A program made the translations under genes and the position numbers. The notes below the pieces were generated by a model that did no database searches, had not been told where the DNA came from, and saw only the letters and a list, made by a program, of their open reading frames with translations. From NCBI GenBank assembly GCA_000697475.1, contig JNEU01000989.1:124001-188000 (forward strand): a DNA stretch of 64,000 nt. Reading direction: 5' to 3'. Numbering within the stretch: position 1 is the first letter of the stretch; every line of letters starts with the position of its first letter. Shown here in pieces: positions 1 to 12,255 of the stretch. The DNA is from Lichtheimia corymbifera B2541. Its lineage: Eukaryota > Mucoromycota > Mucoromycetes > Mucorales > Lichtheimiaceae.

Positions 1-3
1 ATC

Positions 4-1039
4 TCATGCGCCTTGTTGCCTGATTGTTCTTGGCTGGTGTAAGTAGATGAATCCTGCGCACTGTATGACACAAAGAAAATAAACATCATGAGTGATGGGT
101 GATTCGTTTGGTTATGCAACATAAGAGAAATAATACTTGCGTCTGAGTGTTATCTTTGTCAGGCTTGCTGCCGCTGTCAGCTGAGGCAACGCTGTCTTCT
201 TTGGATAGTAAAATATCAATAGCTTTCAATGGTAGTTCGAGAATCGCCATGACGCGTTCCTCTGCAGGTAAAGGTTCAAGTTTCTGTCGTAGGTATTCCT
301 TGAGCTCCTGTTGGGTCGTAGGCATCTTGGATGACTGACACTCCAAAAAGACGTTGGAGGGAAGGGGTGGCAAAGTTCGCTGTTTCCATTTCTCCTTTTC
401 CAACATGGCCATGGGTGAAGTGCTACCTTTTTTCTTTGCTAATTTTGCCCTGGGTGGTTTAGCTGGCAGTTTTCCCTTTTTCTTTTCTGACATTGTTGGC
501 ATAGCGAATTGCTTCTTCATGTCACTGGATGCTTTGTTGTCAAGGTACGTATCGAGCTTGAAGCTCAAATCGTTATCTTTGGCCATGCGGAAATCCTTAA
601 TCATATCAAGCACCTCTTCTGCATCCTGTAAAACCAATGGTGCGACACGCTGAACATGACCATCGTCTGCTCCCAGTAGATGCTTCAAACCCAATCGATC
701 GTTGATATACTCCAAGAGCAATTGAATAAAACTGGACACCATCATGACAAAATTCACCATAATGTCTTGTAGCCGACGTGGCCTCTCATGCATTTCAATC
801 ATATGGGCCCAGAGTTGTGAGATTTCTTCCCGGAAAGCTTGCATATGCTGGGTAACATTTGCTTGATGGTTTATTTGAGTAGCCATAATGTCGATCAGTT
901 GATCTCGAGCGGTGACAAGCTGGGTATTCGATAACTTGGAATGTTTAGGTTTTGGCACATTCTTCTGCTTGCTTCCTTGTGGTTTGGAAGATGGGGGTGC
1001 TTGGTGTCCTTGGGAGGTTGATGCTTCTGAATGGCTCAT
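4..1039 (-). CDS. Unknown protein with HSF-like coiled coil, no DNA-binding domain
   Basis: Not confidently recognised. The ATG at 1039 opens a long exon to 137. A 76-bp intron (138..61 region, donor gtatt, acceptor catacag) can join it in phase to 60..4, ending in TGA, giving about 319 residues. Without splicing the frame stops at 86 (317 aa). Residues about 40-105 form a predicted helical region (ARDQLIDIMATQ ... EEISQLWAHMIEMHERPRRL ... FIQLLLEY) that resembles the HR-A/B trimerisation coiled coil of fungal heat shock factors. The N-terminus (MSHSEASTSQ...) is low-complexity and basic, and no HSF winged-helix domain precedes it. A Lys-rich linker (about 185-205) follows. A TATA-like tatttatata lies about 40 bp upstream of the ATG, so a longer N-terminus is unlikely. 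The HSF relation is inference from pattern only. Confidence 0.6.
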
Positions 1040-1767
1040 TCTAAAGGCTGGATTGATGGTAACGAAGATAAATCACCCTGTATTTATATATGCTGCAGAA
1101 GAATAAAGGAGCTTTCGAGCGGCAAATGGCAATGGTAGCGTGTCCTTTATACGTCCATTAGGATAATCGCACATTCTCGGTTTAGCTCATTGTTATTTAG
1201 GCTGCAATACAGTGAAGACAAAGATTCAAAGAACTACATCCATATCGATCACAATGAAACAATGACTGCATATGTTCATGGTGGTATGACCATGTCACTG
1301 GGATGGTATCATATCATTCGCTACAGCTTGTCTTTTATTCATGTTGCTAAAGTTGTGGAACATCTTATCGAGAAGGTAACGTTGGTCGTCATTATTGTTG
1401 GAGCAAGGTAACACGGGCTTGAATATCCAATAATGATGCCATGACGACGACCTTGTCTTATAATGAGGTGTATCATCCCATATAGTACCATCGTTCTATT
1501 CAGCAGTGAAATTTGATGATGCTATATTGATTATTAGAATCATAGTCTTTGATTGCAATGAGTGTTTATACACTTACGTTATTACCATAGGCAACCAGGA
1601 GTGATATGTACTTGTTGCCAGTCATGCACACGCTTGGCTGGGATTTGGTGCGGGCTCTTGAGATACGCGCTGCGAAACAACGCGAACGCAAAATTTCAGT
1701 TGTCGCGTGTTCCTGGCCAATCCACGCTCTTCTTCCTTCAACATACTCACCACACCACACACGCCTT
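1040..1767. other. Divergent intergenic region
   Basis: This stretch separates the minus-strand HSF-like gene from the plus-strand POL1 homologue and should hold both promoters. The TATA-like tatttatata at about 1079-1088 serves the minus-strand gene. I see no other convincing coding exon; short open frames here lack introns and domain features. Confidence 0.6.
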
Positions 1768-4700
1768 ATGAGCGACAGTCGTAAAGAAAGGCTCTTGAAA
1801 TTACAGCAGCAGCGCATTGCAAAGGACCGAAAGAGTCAACGCAACGTACGTCCAACAGTACGAGCTTGGAATGTGTCGTATTCTCATGTCTTGTTTTTCT
1901 TCAGGTCGACGACGTTTATGTCGAAGTCGAAGAACATGACTATCAAGCCCTGAACGACGATGCTGATTTCGTAGAGGACGACGATAACGCAGGCTACATT
2001 GACGACGGCATGGGGAATGACGAAGAAGAATTCTCGGACGAGTACGATCAAGCTGATCAAAAGTCCAGTGAGTATCATACTGCTTTAACAGCTTAATGGC
2101 AAGTACTAATATATACACACTTACTAGGCAAGAGAAAGCGTAAGAACGGAAAGGCTGCTGATGGGAAGGACAAGCAAGCAAAAAAGAGCAGGGATATTGC
2201 AAGTATGTTTTCCAAGTCTGCATCAAGAAAGCCTGCATCATCCGCCCCCGTTGTCAAAAAGGAAGAGGTATGTAAATGGTTCATCTCCATTGAGTGATAG
2301 GTTCTCATATGCATGTGTGTAATAGACAAAGGACGATGCTAGCTTTATGGATGATTTGTTCGCCACTCTTGAATCCCCAGCACCTGCAAAGTTAACACCA
2401 TCTCAACGCCCAAAGCCTTCTTCATCACGATTTGGTAATGGCACATCATATCCTTCGCGTGTTCAACCCACTCCTTCTCGTCGTACAACAACAACATCTC
2501 AAGTACGATTGGATATGCCCCCGCCATCGGCCAACAACAACGATGATGATGATGTCGACGTGATTGAGACAACAAAATCACTTGCTGTCGGTGACGATAA
2601 CGACAAAGCTACCAACAATAAGCCTTTCTCTCAACCTGACACGAACGACGAATTCTATGATGCTTATGATTCTTTCAGCACTGGCATGATGGATGTGATT
2701 GATGATATGGAGAAAGGATCACCCAGTCGAGTCACTGTGAAACAAGAAGAGAAAGAACCCAGCTTATCTGCAGATACCAACATGGAAGTCGTGGAAGAGG
2801 CGAAGAGACCCAATATCAAGTACAAGGAAGAACGACCTGATTTGGAGACCTGGGAAAAGGCACATGCCGCTATGGGACCTATGGGTGTTACTGAAGCATC
2901 ACCACAAGATTTAAGTCGCTCGATGGATGTTTTGGAAGAGGATGGCAGCTTACATTTCTGGTGGTATGATGCATATGAGCGACGTGAAAAGGGCGCAGTC
3001 TACTTCTTTGGCAAGGCAAGTTTGTGAGGCTAACATCTAGGATGGCACATGTATTGACAATGGTAATGATATAGGTCTTGAACAAGAGTACCAATCGCTA
3101 CATCAGTTGTTCGGTGGCTGTGCGCAATATTGAGCGTAGCATCTTTGTATTGCCACGACAATATAAATTGGATGGTAACGTGATCATGTGACATAGTATG
3201 CATGAGGAGTGACAATTGACAACATGTAATAGATCAAGGCAATCCCACCACTCAAGAGATAACCATGTCTGATGTACACGAAGAGATCTCATCCGTATGT
3301 GCAAGACACAACATTACAAAGTTCCTCGCAAAACCTGTGACTCGAAAGTACGCCTTTGAGCTGCCTGACGTCCCACGGGAATCCGAATACCTCAAATTAC
3401 ATTACAGCTATGAATGTAAGTAGAAAACATATCTGTGTCATCAAGGAGTCAATGATTAATGGGTTGGTTTTACATTATAGTGCCCCAATTACCGGAAGAG
3501 TCCAGTGGCACAACCTATAGTCGTCTCTTTGGTGTCAACACTGGTCCCTTAGAACATTTGCTGGTCAAACGAGACATTATGGGCCCATCTTGGCTTAAGA
3601 TTGATCAGGCGCATATCTCCAATACCAATGTACGTTGTCACCATCATAGAAAAGATCGAGGTATTGATATTATATATATATCCATTGATAGGAAACATGG
3701 TGCAAGATCGAGATTGGAGTAAACGACCCCAAGCTGGTGAATCCTCTCAAGGACGAAGATGGAAATGCGCCAACGCACATGCCACCTCTCGTGGTGCTCG
3801 CTCTCAGCTTACGTACCGTGATGAATCATCAAAAGAACGAGAATGAAATTGTTGCTGCCAGTGGTCTTGTGTGCGATCAAGGTAGGTTTATTCAAATGCA
3901 AGATATCCTTGCAAAACGGCATTTTTAATAATGATCCCTTAGTTCAAATTGAGGAGCCAACCCCACTGGAGGCACAGTCAAAGTCAAGATTTACCATTGT
4001 ACGCCAGCTGGCTAATACACCATATCCTGCCGGTTTCAATGAAGCAGCTGCACGCGAGAAGAAACTAGGATTTCCCATTCAAGTCGAGCGTACCGAAAAT
4101 GCCCTTCTCAATTGCCTGATTGGTAAGTAATACCTTCTCTCATGTCTACTATATACAGTTACTCAATTATGTATCAAAGCTAAAATCCACGTCACTGATC
4201 CGGATGTGGTGGTTGGACACAACTTTGCTGGCTTTGATCTCGATGTCATGCTCCACCGTATGAAGAAGCTCAATACACAACATTGGCACAAGCTTGGCAG
4301 AATTCGACGCAAAAAGTATGGATGGGATTGTTTGGAATGATGGGAAAGAGAGCAAACCGCTCACTGGATATACTTTATTAGTTGGCCCAAGTTGCAGGCT
4401 GGTGCTGGTGGTACAGGTGAATCGACATATCAAGAACGAATGATCATGAGTGGCCGCCTTGTGTGTGATACCTATCTTGCATCCAAGGACTTGATTCGTA
4501 GTAAATCCTACCGTTTGACCGATTTGGCCCAATCTCAGCTCAAGATTGCTCGCGAAGATATTGAATTCGACAAGATCAACAAGTACTATGAAGAATCCCA
4601 ATCCTTGATTCACCTAGTCAAGCATTGTGCATTTGATGCCTTCTTATCAACATCACTCATGTTCAAGCTTCAAATTCTACCATTGACAAAGCAGTTAACC

Positions 4701-7507
4701 AATCTTGCTGGCAATATGTGGTATGTGTTAAAAAGAGCAAATCACAAGGCAGCATGGGTAATAACCGCTATTATCTACCTAGGTCACGATCCATGACGGG
4801 TGCCAGAGCCGAGCGCAACGAATTTTTGCTTTTGCACGAGTTCCATCGTCACAAGTACATTTGCCCTGATAAGACATTCCCTAAGAATAACAAGGCTGTG
4901 GTGGTTGAGCAAGGAGATATGGATCAGGATGAAGGTAAGATAACAAATCATTGCTGTATTAGAAGTGGTGGTCTAAAGATGGATCATTTCATCTCTTGTA
5001 GTCAATGAACAACTCCAGACCAAGAAATCAAAGGGACGGAGGAAACCTGCATACACGGGTGGTCTTGTGTTGGAACCCAAGAAAGGCTTCTACGACAAAT
5101 ATGTTCTCTTACTCGATTTCAACAGCTTGTATCCATCCATTATTCAAGAGTACAATGTGTGCTTCACCACAGTCCAACGACACAACATGCTTGAAAACGC
5201 AGACAACGAAGGCGAGGACAATGTACCCGACGTACCTGACGCCAATGTGGCACAAGGTTTACTTCCACGGTTGCTCAAGACGTTGGTGGACCGTCGACGA
5301 CAGGTCAAGAAGCTTATGAAAGATCCTAAATTATCCAACACTGAGAAGATGCAGGTAAGGTTTTTTTTTATCGCTGGCATGCACATGTTCTCGGGACTAA
5401 CATCATCCACTTATTCCATAAAGTATGATATCCGACAAATGGCTCTCAAGTTGACAGCCAACAGTATGTACGGTTGTCTTGGTTTTACACATTCCCGTTT
5501 CTATGCCAAACCACTTGCCATGTTGATTACCTACAAGGGTCGTGAGATTTTACAAAATACTGTGGACCTTGCTGGCAACTTGGACTTGAACGTTATCTAT
5601 GGTGACACTGATTCCATCATGGTTTATACCAACGAGAGTGAAGTGCAAAAGGTCAAGGAGATCGGCAACATGTTCAAGCGCCGTGTCAATGAGATGTACA
5701 ACTTGCTGGAGATTGATATTGATGGCCTATTCAAGCATATGCTATTGCTAAAGAAGAAAAAATATGCTGCATTGCTCGTGGAAGAGAATCCCGATGGCAC
5801 GTTAAAGGAGACTGTGGAAACCAAAGGTCTTGACCTTGTACGCAGAGATTGGTGTGATCTATCACATGATGTATCATCGTAAGTGACCTATTTATTTGAG
5901 ATGTTTTACATGCATACTTATGTTTATTGGTAGACGTGTCTTATCCTTCATCTTATCCGACAAGGATCGAGAAGAAGTTGTGAATGAAATCCATGAATAT
6001 CTGCGACAAGTCGGTGAGGAGATCCGGAAGGGCGAAGTATCCCTGGAGAAATTCATTATCAACAAGGTAAATGAAGGGTCATTATGCAAACACCTCAAGT
6101 TACTTATTAGATGTATCATTATAGCAATTGACCAAGAACCCCCATGAATATGCGGATGCCAAGAACCAGCCACATGTCCAGGTGGCATTGCGGATGCGAG
6201 CTGCTGGTATCAGTGTTCGAGCAGGCGATACAATTCCATATGTCATTTGTCAAGTCGACCATATTCCAGATGGCTCAAAGACTGGATTTGCCGAGAAAGC
6301 TTTTCATCCTGATGATATTGTCCATGGAGAAAAGAGTTTAGGTAATGATAATGAAGGCAGCGGTCTACGACATCTCTCTTTCTTACACATGTTGACCTAA
6401 TAATAGATATTGAGTGGTATCTGCATCAACAAGTTCATCCTCCTATTGCACGTCTGTGCTCGCCTATCGATGGAACCGATATCGCAAGACTTGCAGAATG
6501 CCTCGGTGAGTGGACAATTTTTCTTTTCGAAAAAGTGGTTTCGCCTCCCCTCCCTTGCGTAATATATGCAATCCCTAACTCCTCATCCATTTACATGAAA
6601 CTGTTGGCTAATGGTCTATGTTCATTATTAGGTCTTGATGGTTCAAAGTACAACGTCGGACGTATCTATGATGATGAGCAGGATGAAGAATTTACGACAC
6701 TGGAATCACAAATTAGTGATGCTGAACGCTTCAAGGATGCTGAACGATTACGGATACGATGCAACATGTGCAGCCATGAACAAGTCTTTGAAGGCATGAC
6801 GCGGAAAACAAATGACAATGAAATTGTGTCTGGACTCCAATGTGAAGCCTGTCATGGCACAGTTAGTGAAGCTGTTGTGCGCAGCGCCCTGATCCGATGC
6901 ATGCGTTCCTATATCCGGAAATACTATGAGGGATGGCTTGTGTGCGATGACGCCACATGCGGTAGCCGTACTCGAATGATGTCTGTATTTGGCCGCAGGT
7001 GCTTACGAGAGGGATGCCATGGCAGTATGAAGCGCGAGGTAATTCATCTTTTGGGTAGCGATGGATGGTGGTAGGGCAAACAACGCAATTGGCATGATAT
7101 TAATAGCGTTGGTTTATAGTACACGGACAAGCAACTATATACACAGCTACTTTATTTTAGCAACATGTTTGATGCCGAGAGAGCCAAGGAAAATGCATTG
7201 AGCTCAGGATCAGCAACAGGTAAGACAATGTTCCTTTGTTTCACAAGGGGAAGGCTGATGCATGCAAGAAAGAGGGGTTGGCATTTTTGAGGACTGGGGA
7301 AGTGCAAGAAGGGAAATTGCGTATACGATTTGCTAACTTAATCAACCTCAATCAGTTCAAATCAACTCATTGATCAACCTGCATCACAACACATTCCTTC
7401 GACTAAAAACGGTGGCAGACGGCTATCTCGATCGATCTGGATATCGACATGTAGATATCGCCAAGCTCATGACACTTGCCAATTTGACATTCCCAACATT
7501 GACATAG
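1768..7507 (+). CDS. POL1: DNA polymerase alpha catalytic subunit
   Basis: Family B polymerase of the primosome, which extends RNA primers at origins and on Okazaki fragments in the nucleus. Twenty exons join in phase to about 1471 codons: 1768-1845, 1905-2067, 2128-2267, 2326-3015, 3075-3174, 3233-3415, 3481-3629, 3692-3881, 3943-4122, 4180-4315, 4382-4720, 4783-4934, 5002-5354, 5424-5878, 5934-6066, 6125-6341, 6407-6505, 6632-7038, 7120-7219, 7356-7507. The N-terminus ([16 protein letters not shown], then acidic [16 protein letters not shown] sequence) is typical of Pol alpha. Visible motifs are [14 protein letters not shown] (motif A), [13 protein letters not shown] (motif B), YGDTDS (motif C, catalytic Asp pair) and KKKKYAAL. 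Two C-terminal zinc modules (CNMC...CEAC and VCDDATC...CLREGC) bind the B subunit. The exonuclease region lacks an obvious DIE motif, as in other Pol alpha. Intron 4 has GC-AG borders. Confidence 0.97.
3016..3074 (+). other. GC-AG intron in POL1
   Basis: The exon ends TTTGGCAAG and the intron begins gcaagt, the usual consensus for a GC donor, and ends in atatag. Removing it restores the conserved Pol alpha reading [20 protein letters not shown]. Reading through gives a stop within three codons. Confidence 0.9.
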
Positions 7508-8109
7508 CTCTGTTTTTTTCTATCATCATTCAACCTAATACAAACATATTTTATGTTCATCATCCAACCAAAGAATATTCTTTTCCTGTAACATTGAAGA
7601 CTCCGCCACAACAACAGAGGGATATGCATTGACGACAGGAGAGGAGCAGTGCACATGGACTTTGAACCATATCAGGCAATACTGATGAAAAAAAAAAAAA
7701 AAAAGCTATAAGGGATGTGCAACAAAAACAAGGACATGGGGAGAGAGAGAAAGAGCAAAAGCTCGGGGCAGCGCATGGAATTTCTATATACTGCACGCAT
7801 ACATATCATATATCCTTATTGAAATACCTTGACACCTTTTGTTTGTTCCATCACGGAGGTGTGTAAAAAGAATCGATGCGCTCTAGAACAGCTTTATTGT
7901 AAAATAAGGTTTCATGCCTGGGGGGAAAGTCCAGCAGCAAGACTTGATGAGCAGCACCTAAGCATTGGGCATTGACATGCGGTGATCTCCTCACTCTCTT
8001 TAACCAATGGACCAAACAAATAATAAACACGAGGATTGGCAAAAGATTCATGGTGTCATTTGTAATAAGCTATATATGATCATATTATCCCCTGTGATCC
8101 CAACTTCAC
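7508..8109. other. 3' flank of POL1
   Basis: Non-coding. It holds a run of about 17 A at 7683-7701 and several AT-rich stretches that could act in polyadenylation. No gene is supported. Confidence 0.5.
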
Positions 8110-9400
8110 TCTGAGAATGTCCACGACGATCGTGAAAACTTCTACACAAGGTGCGCTTGACCCCGCCGCGCAACTTTGTTCGATTGACAACCCCACGTTT
8201 CATTGTAAGGTTTAGAGATACAGGTATCTTTCTGTTTTACATATGCTGTAACCATGATGCTATATGAAAGGTGATCTTTGTTAATTGTCAAGTAGCCAAA
8301 GCCTAGTAGAGTTGAAGATGCAGAGGGGTGTGCTTGTGTAACGCAGCTCGTTTGCATGATTCTTGACAATGAACAAACACCACTTGTCATATATCATCAC
8401 GCTTTTAGCATATGTAAAACATGAAGGTGCCTGTATCTCTAAACCTTACAATGAAACACGCGTTCTTTTATAGAACAATGTTGTTCGTTGTGGTCGAGCG
8501 CACCCGTGTGTGCAAGTTTCACGATGAAGATGGGCAATCTCAGGATGTTCCCGTCCGTCCATCGTTTATTCTATATTTGGGCCGTCGGATTCATAAAACA
8601 TCATAATAAAACGTGTGATTTTTAAATGAATGGAGTTGATCAACATTTCCCAGCGAATCCGCTTACCAAGTTTCAAGTTCAAAGTGGGCAATCCCAAGAT
8701 GATGCATACTAAAACGAATTCGGACGGGGTGCGGAATTTCCGCCCGTCATAGTATGGCCCCCATTACAGCCTCCCATTCAGAATTTTCAAATGAAGTGCG
8801 GGTTCTTTATTAAGACAATGTTGTTCAGCATGTTATAGAGCACCTTGTATGAAAGTTTCAGGTTCGACAGAGGCAATCTCAAGATCGTGGATCAATTTAC
8901 AGCGTGCATGGATCTGTTGGACGGTGCCTGATCATTTAATTTCCACTTCTTCCACTCCCATTTTCTTCCGTCTTTCTCCCATTCTCAACTGTTTGCCCAT
9001 TAAAGTACACTATAACCTGCGAACGATTGTCCAGCTTCAGCCCAGTATGTCAATCCCACGAATACCTTGATCCGATTGTCTTTGACTGGATGGTGACTCC
9101 ATGGCGTGTATACAGCTTTCTTGTCACTCTATTACATTACCGGCGTTCCTTGACACTGTACGTTCTCGTGCACACTCCTCTACCGCGACCAAGTGTAACA
9201 GCGATCAATCCAGCAGTTGTCATTAGCAAGGTCTTGGCTCCATTGTCTCGAACAGCGTTCTTTACTCACAGCAACTTGCCTTGTGGCCTTTTTTTTACGT
9301 GAACGGCAGATAGCAGTTATATAGAACCAGCCTTATTTACGTGTAGCAACTTGTTTCAATACATACAACTTCTTATGGATATGGATATGGATATGGATAT
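8110..9400 (+). repeat. Dispersed repeat, copy 1 (partial)
   Basis: Colinear, at diverged level, with 56735-57170 followed by about 58200-59345. The first part is an inverted pair: arm 8120-8310 and arm about 8365-8530 are reverse complements (shared words: gtgcgcttgacc, caactttgttcgatt, catatgctgtaa, tgatgctatatg). Two further roughly 100-bp sub-repeats follow (about 8625-8700 and 8785-8885), each ending ggcaatc(t/c)c. Then comes a pyrimidine-rich single-copy part containing ctgcgaacgattgtcc-type sequence and tgactccatggcg, and a tail with ccttatttacgtgtagcaac. It ends in a (GGATAT)n microsatellite at 9371-9400. It lacks the short reading frame found in the two copies near 59-60 kb. Confidence 0.75.
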
Positions 9401-10327
9401 ATACAATGCGTGGAAATAGGGTGCATCCGTTGTCAACTTGACCTTGATACTATCATCCTGAAGGATTGACGATTGATTTATGCTTCACTACGCTCTATTC
9501 ATGGCAACCACTATCATCATCATTTGTGCGACGTGATAACCAAGCACAACCATCATCATTCGACTCCATGTTTTGGCTCACCACGCTTATAATTCGCCAC
9601 TTTTCCTCCACCATCCATCTTCCACAATGCATGCCTAAAGGATGGCATCACTGATCTCCCATAATAGCGATTCTTTGTACCTCGCAATCTATTTCTTCTT
9701 GTGAACGATGTTGGATCAAAGGGTTATTTTAACGAATACGGCATTGCATTGGCCAACCACTTATAAGTTTACATGGTGTACGAGACCTTCCTTCTACCTG
9801 AGTTGGATCTGATGACCGTGTGTTAGGATTTGATGGGCTGCCTTATATGTACATAGAAAGAGTTATGATATGGCAAAGGGAGGGTTGTAAGAGCTGATCC
9901 ACTTTAAATGCTATGACAAAGAAAAGGGAGGAAGAGCAAGGGTGTGATTGATTCATTGTATCTTGAACAAAGGCTGTACTTGATAGAAAAACTCACCCCT
10001 TTTTCTGTGATTTAAGTAGATCTATCAATAAAGTCGTAACGTACGTTCCTTTTCGTGATTTAGGCCTTGTATAATAGTTATTTATCGATATACGGCGGGA
10101 GATACTGCTGACATCAATCGAGAATTATATACAACTACTGCTACTAGAGAGAGCGTGTGTGTGTAAAGGTTAGAATACTAGAGGGAATAAGAAACGGTGG
10201 AAAGAGAAGTCGTGGTATGGAAGCTCGTGATAAAGGAAGAAGAAGTGGGGGTGGGAGGAATACAATATTCGGCGTTTGGAAGGGGTGTTCCTTTTTTCAA
10301 TGTACAAGAAGCTTTGACAATGACACT
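9401..10327. other. Intergenic region, no gene seen
   Basis: AT-rich sequence between repeat copy 1 and the 3' end of the secreted-protein gene. Open frames here are short, lack a good start or lack protein-like composition. No further match to the repeat family was seen. Confidence 0.5.
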
Positions 10328-11179
10328 TTACAAGTTTCCTTGTTCGGTTAGGTAGTTTTCAAGTATGATCTTTACACCTTGGTGTATACGCTTGTCAAAC
10401 TCGATAGCAAGGATACCACCAATATCGTGGAACCACGAACGTAGCCACTGACGTGTGTTGACAGCTTCGTTTGCTTTGGGTGGTGGCAATGACGAGATCG
10501 TGTTGTCTTTGGATACTGTTGTGGAAGTTGAAAACAAGGAGTTGAGGATAGCGTTAATAACGGTAGCAGAATCCATTTCCACACATTGAGTGAAAGCAGC
10601 AGAATCCACCATAGATTCTCGAACAATCGTCGAAGCTGTTTGTTCAGCACGTATCAATGTTCCAAGTTGATAAGCGAGTCGATGGTTGAGATCAATCATG
10701 GCATCCTGGCCACGAACGACCACTCGCAAGTTATTTACAAGTAGAGGGCGTATGGATGAATTAAGGTTGGCTCTCAACTGAGACAACTGGTTTTCAAGTG
10801 ATGGCATTAATAGTGAAAGCGATGTGCGGCACTCGACTATTTTCGGCAAGGCAACATGATATTAAGATTAGACCCAGATTAACTCCATTATGCGATATGC
10901 TCTTCTTTTCATGTACTTGCCATCGTCTTTGATTTGGTAGTGACGAGCACTCATTAACGTTGTTGGTGCTGATGCATACATGCTTTCGCTGACAACTTCC
11001 ATGACTTGATCTACGATTTCTTCATAGTACTCAGCAAGTGTATCTTGCACAAAAGCGGACGGTGCGATTGTTGCGCCTGTAAACGATTTTTGGAGTTGGA
11101 TAGGGATGGCGGAAACGATGGAAGAGGATATAAACAATGCTGAAGCAGTGTACAGCAACAAGGAACGTGCACTTGGCAT
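10328..11179 (-). CDS. Predicted small secreted protein, unknown family
   Basis: Function unknown. The ATG at 11179 begins a clear signal peptide (MPSARSLLLYTASALFISSS, cleavage likely after ...IVSA). Exon 1 (11179-10921) and exon 2 (10836-10328) are joined by an 84-bp intron with GC-AG borders (gcaagt ... aaaatag). The phases match exactly (259 + 509 nt = 256 codons, 255 aa). The mature part is mostly helical, with about two cysteines, one N-glycosylation sequon (NSS) and a WLRSWFHDIGG segment near the C-terminus. An in-frame upstream start at 11290 would bury the signal peptide and is less likely. Without the GC-AG intron the two open frames stay separate, so the gene model depends on it. 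Confidence 0.65.
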
Positions 11180-12255
11180 GGTATTGTTGTTAAAGGAAAG
11201 TATGGGGGTTATAACGAAAGACAAAAGAGAAGCAAAAGCGAAAGAGAGGTTTAGGTCGCATCTGCAAATGGATCTGTGTCTATTATACAAAATAAGAAAT
11301 GGAAAAGGGGGGTGGGGTGGAAGGAGGAGAGCTGTACAGCAAATGATTGAGGACCCTCAACATGTGTAACATAATAACCATAATGGGCGATGTTGCAAGA
11401 AACCTTCTCTTTCGAAAATGCTTTCTCTTCTGCCAGTTCCAAGAAAACCAACAACGTCTGCAAACATCGATAAAAAGTTAATTAACATTCCGGTGGTTCT
11501 CTTTCATTTATTATCATGACAAGCGGAAACGGGAAATAATGGCTGCAGATGGTTGCAGAAACAATACCTATAAGCCTTACCACTCTAAATTAGCTCAGTT
11601 GCAGCATATGGGAGCGACGTACAACCGCAACCCGTTTTCTCACCATGGATCAGCCTATGCCACATAACCCAGGACTAACCAGTTTTTCCCTTCATATAAA
11701 CAATATCAATGACTGGAAACAGCAGACCAGCCCACGTGTCACCAGAGGAGGAGTCCTTTCCGATTTCCGTCGTCGTCTTAGACTACAAGCCTGTGTATCG
11801 TCAGCCCCATCAGCCTTCTTGTTCACTTGTTTACACATGGAGTCAACCATCTTGAAGAAGCCTGTGGGACAAGCGTATGCCCTCAGCCATATGCATAGTC
11901 AACTTTTAATAAACCCACATGCTTCAACAGGAATATCAAGTAATGGGTGGCATGACCATCCATATACGACAGCAGTATTTCGAGCATCGAATGTCAGGAA
12001 AAAAGATAATAAGGTAGATCAAAGATTGCAAAGAATAATAGTTTGTCGTGCTTTATTCTCGTTGCGTAACAATAATACACCCAATGTTAAAGATCCACTG
12101 TTAGAGAAAGTCGAATAGATGATTGCTGAATGCAGTATAGCAGCATTTATTATGTTTGATGTCAAAAAATGCATATTTGTACAGAATGGCATCTTCTTCA
12201 CGAAGCCATTTGGTATCCTCTACGACAACTACTAATGCGGCAAATCGGATCACTC
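11180..12255. other. Intergenic region with one doubtful ORF
   Basis: This holds the promoter of the secreted-protein gene and the 3' flank of RFT1. A single-exon ATG frame at 11645-12118 on the plus strand (157 aa, starting MDQPMPHNPGLTSF) is longer than most chance frames here. It shows no domain, signal peptide or codon regularity that I can support, so I leave it uncalled. Confidence 0.4.

Noticed and set aside
4316..4381. Apparent nonsense break in POL1 (in-frame TGA after [13 protein letters not shown])
   Set aside because: A 66-bp intron (gtatgg...attag) removes it and restores [10 protein letters not shown] in phase.
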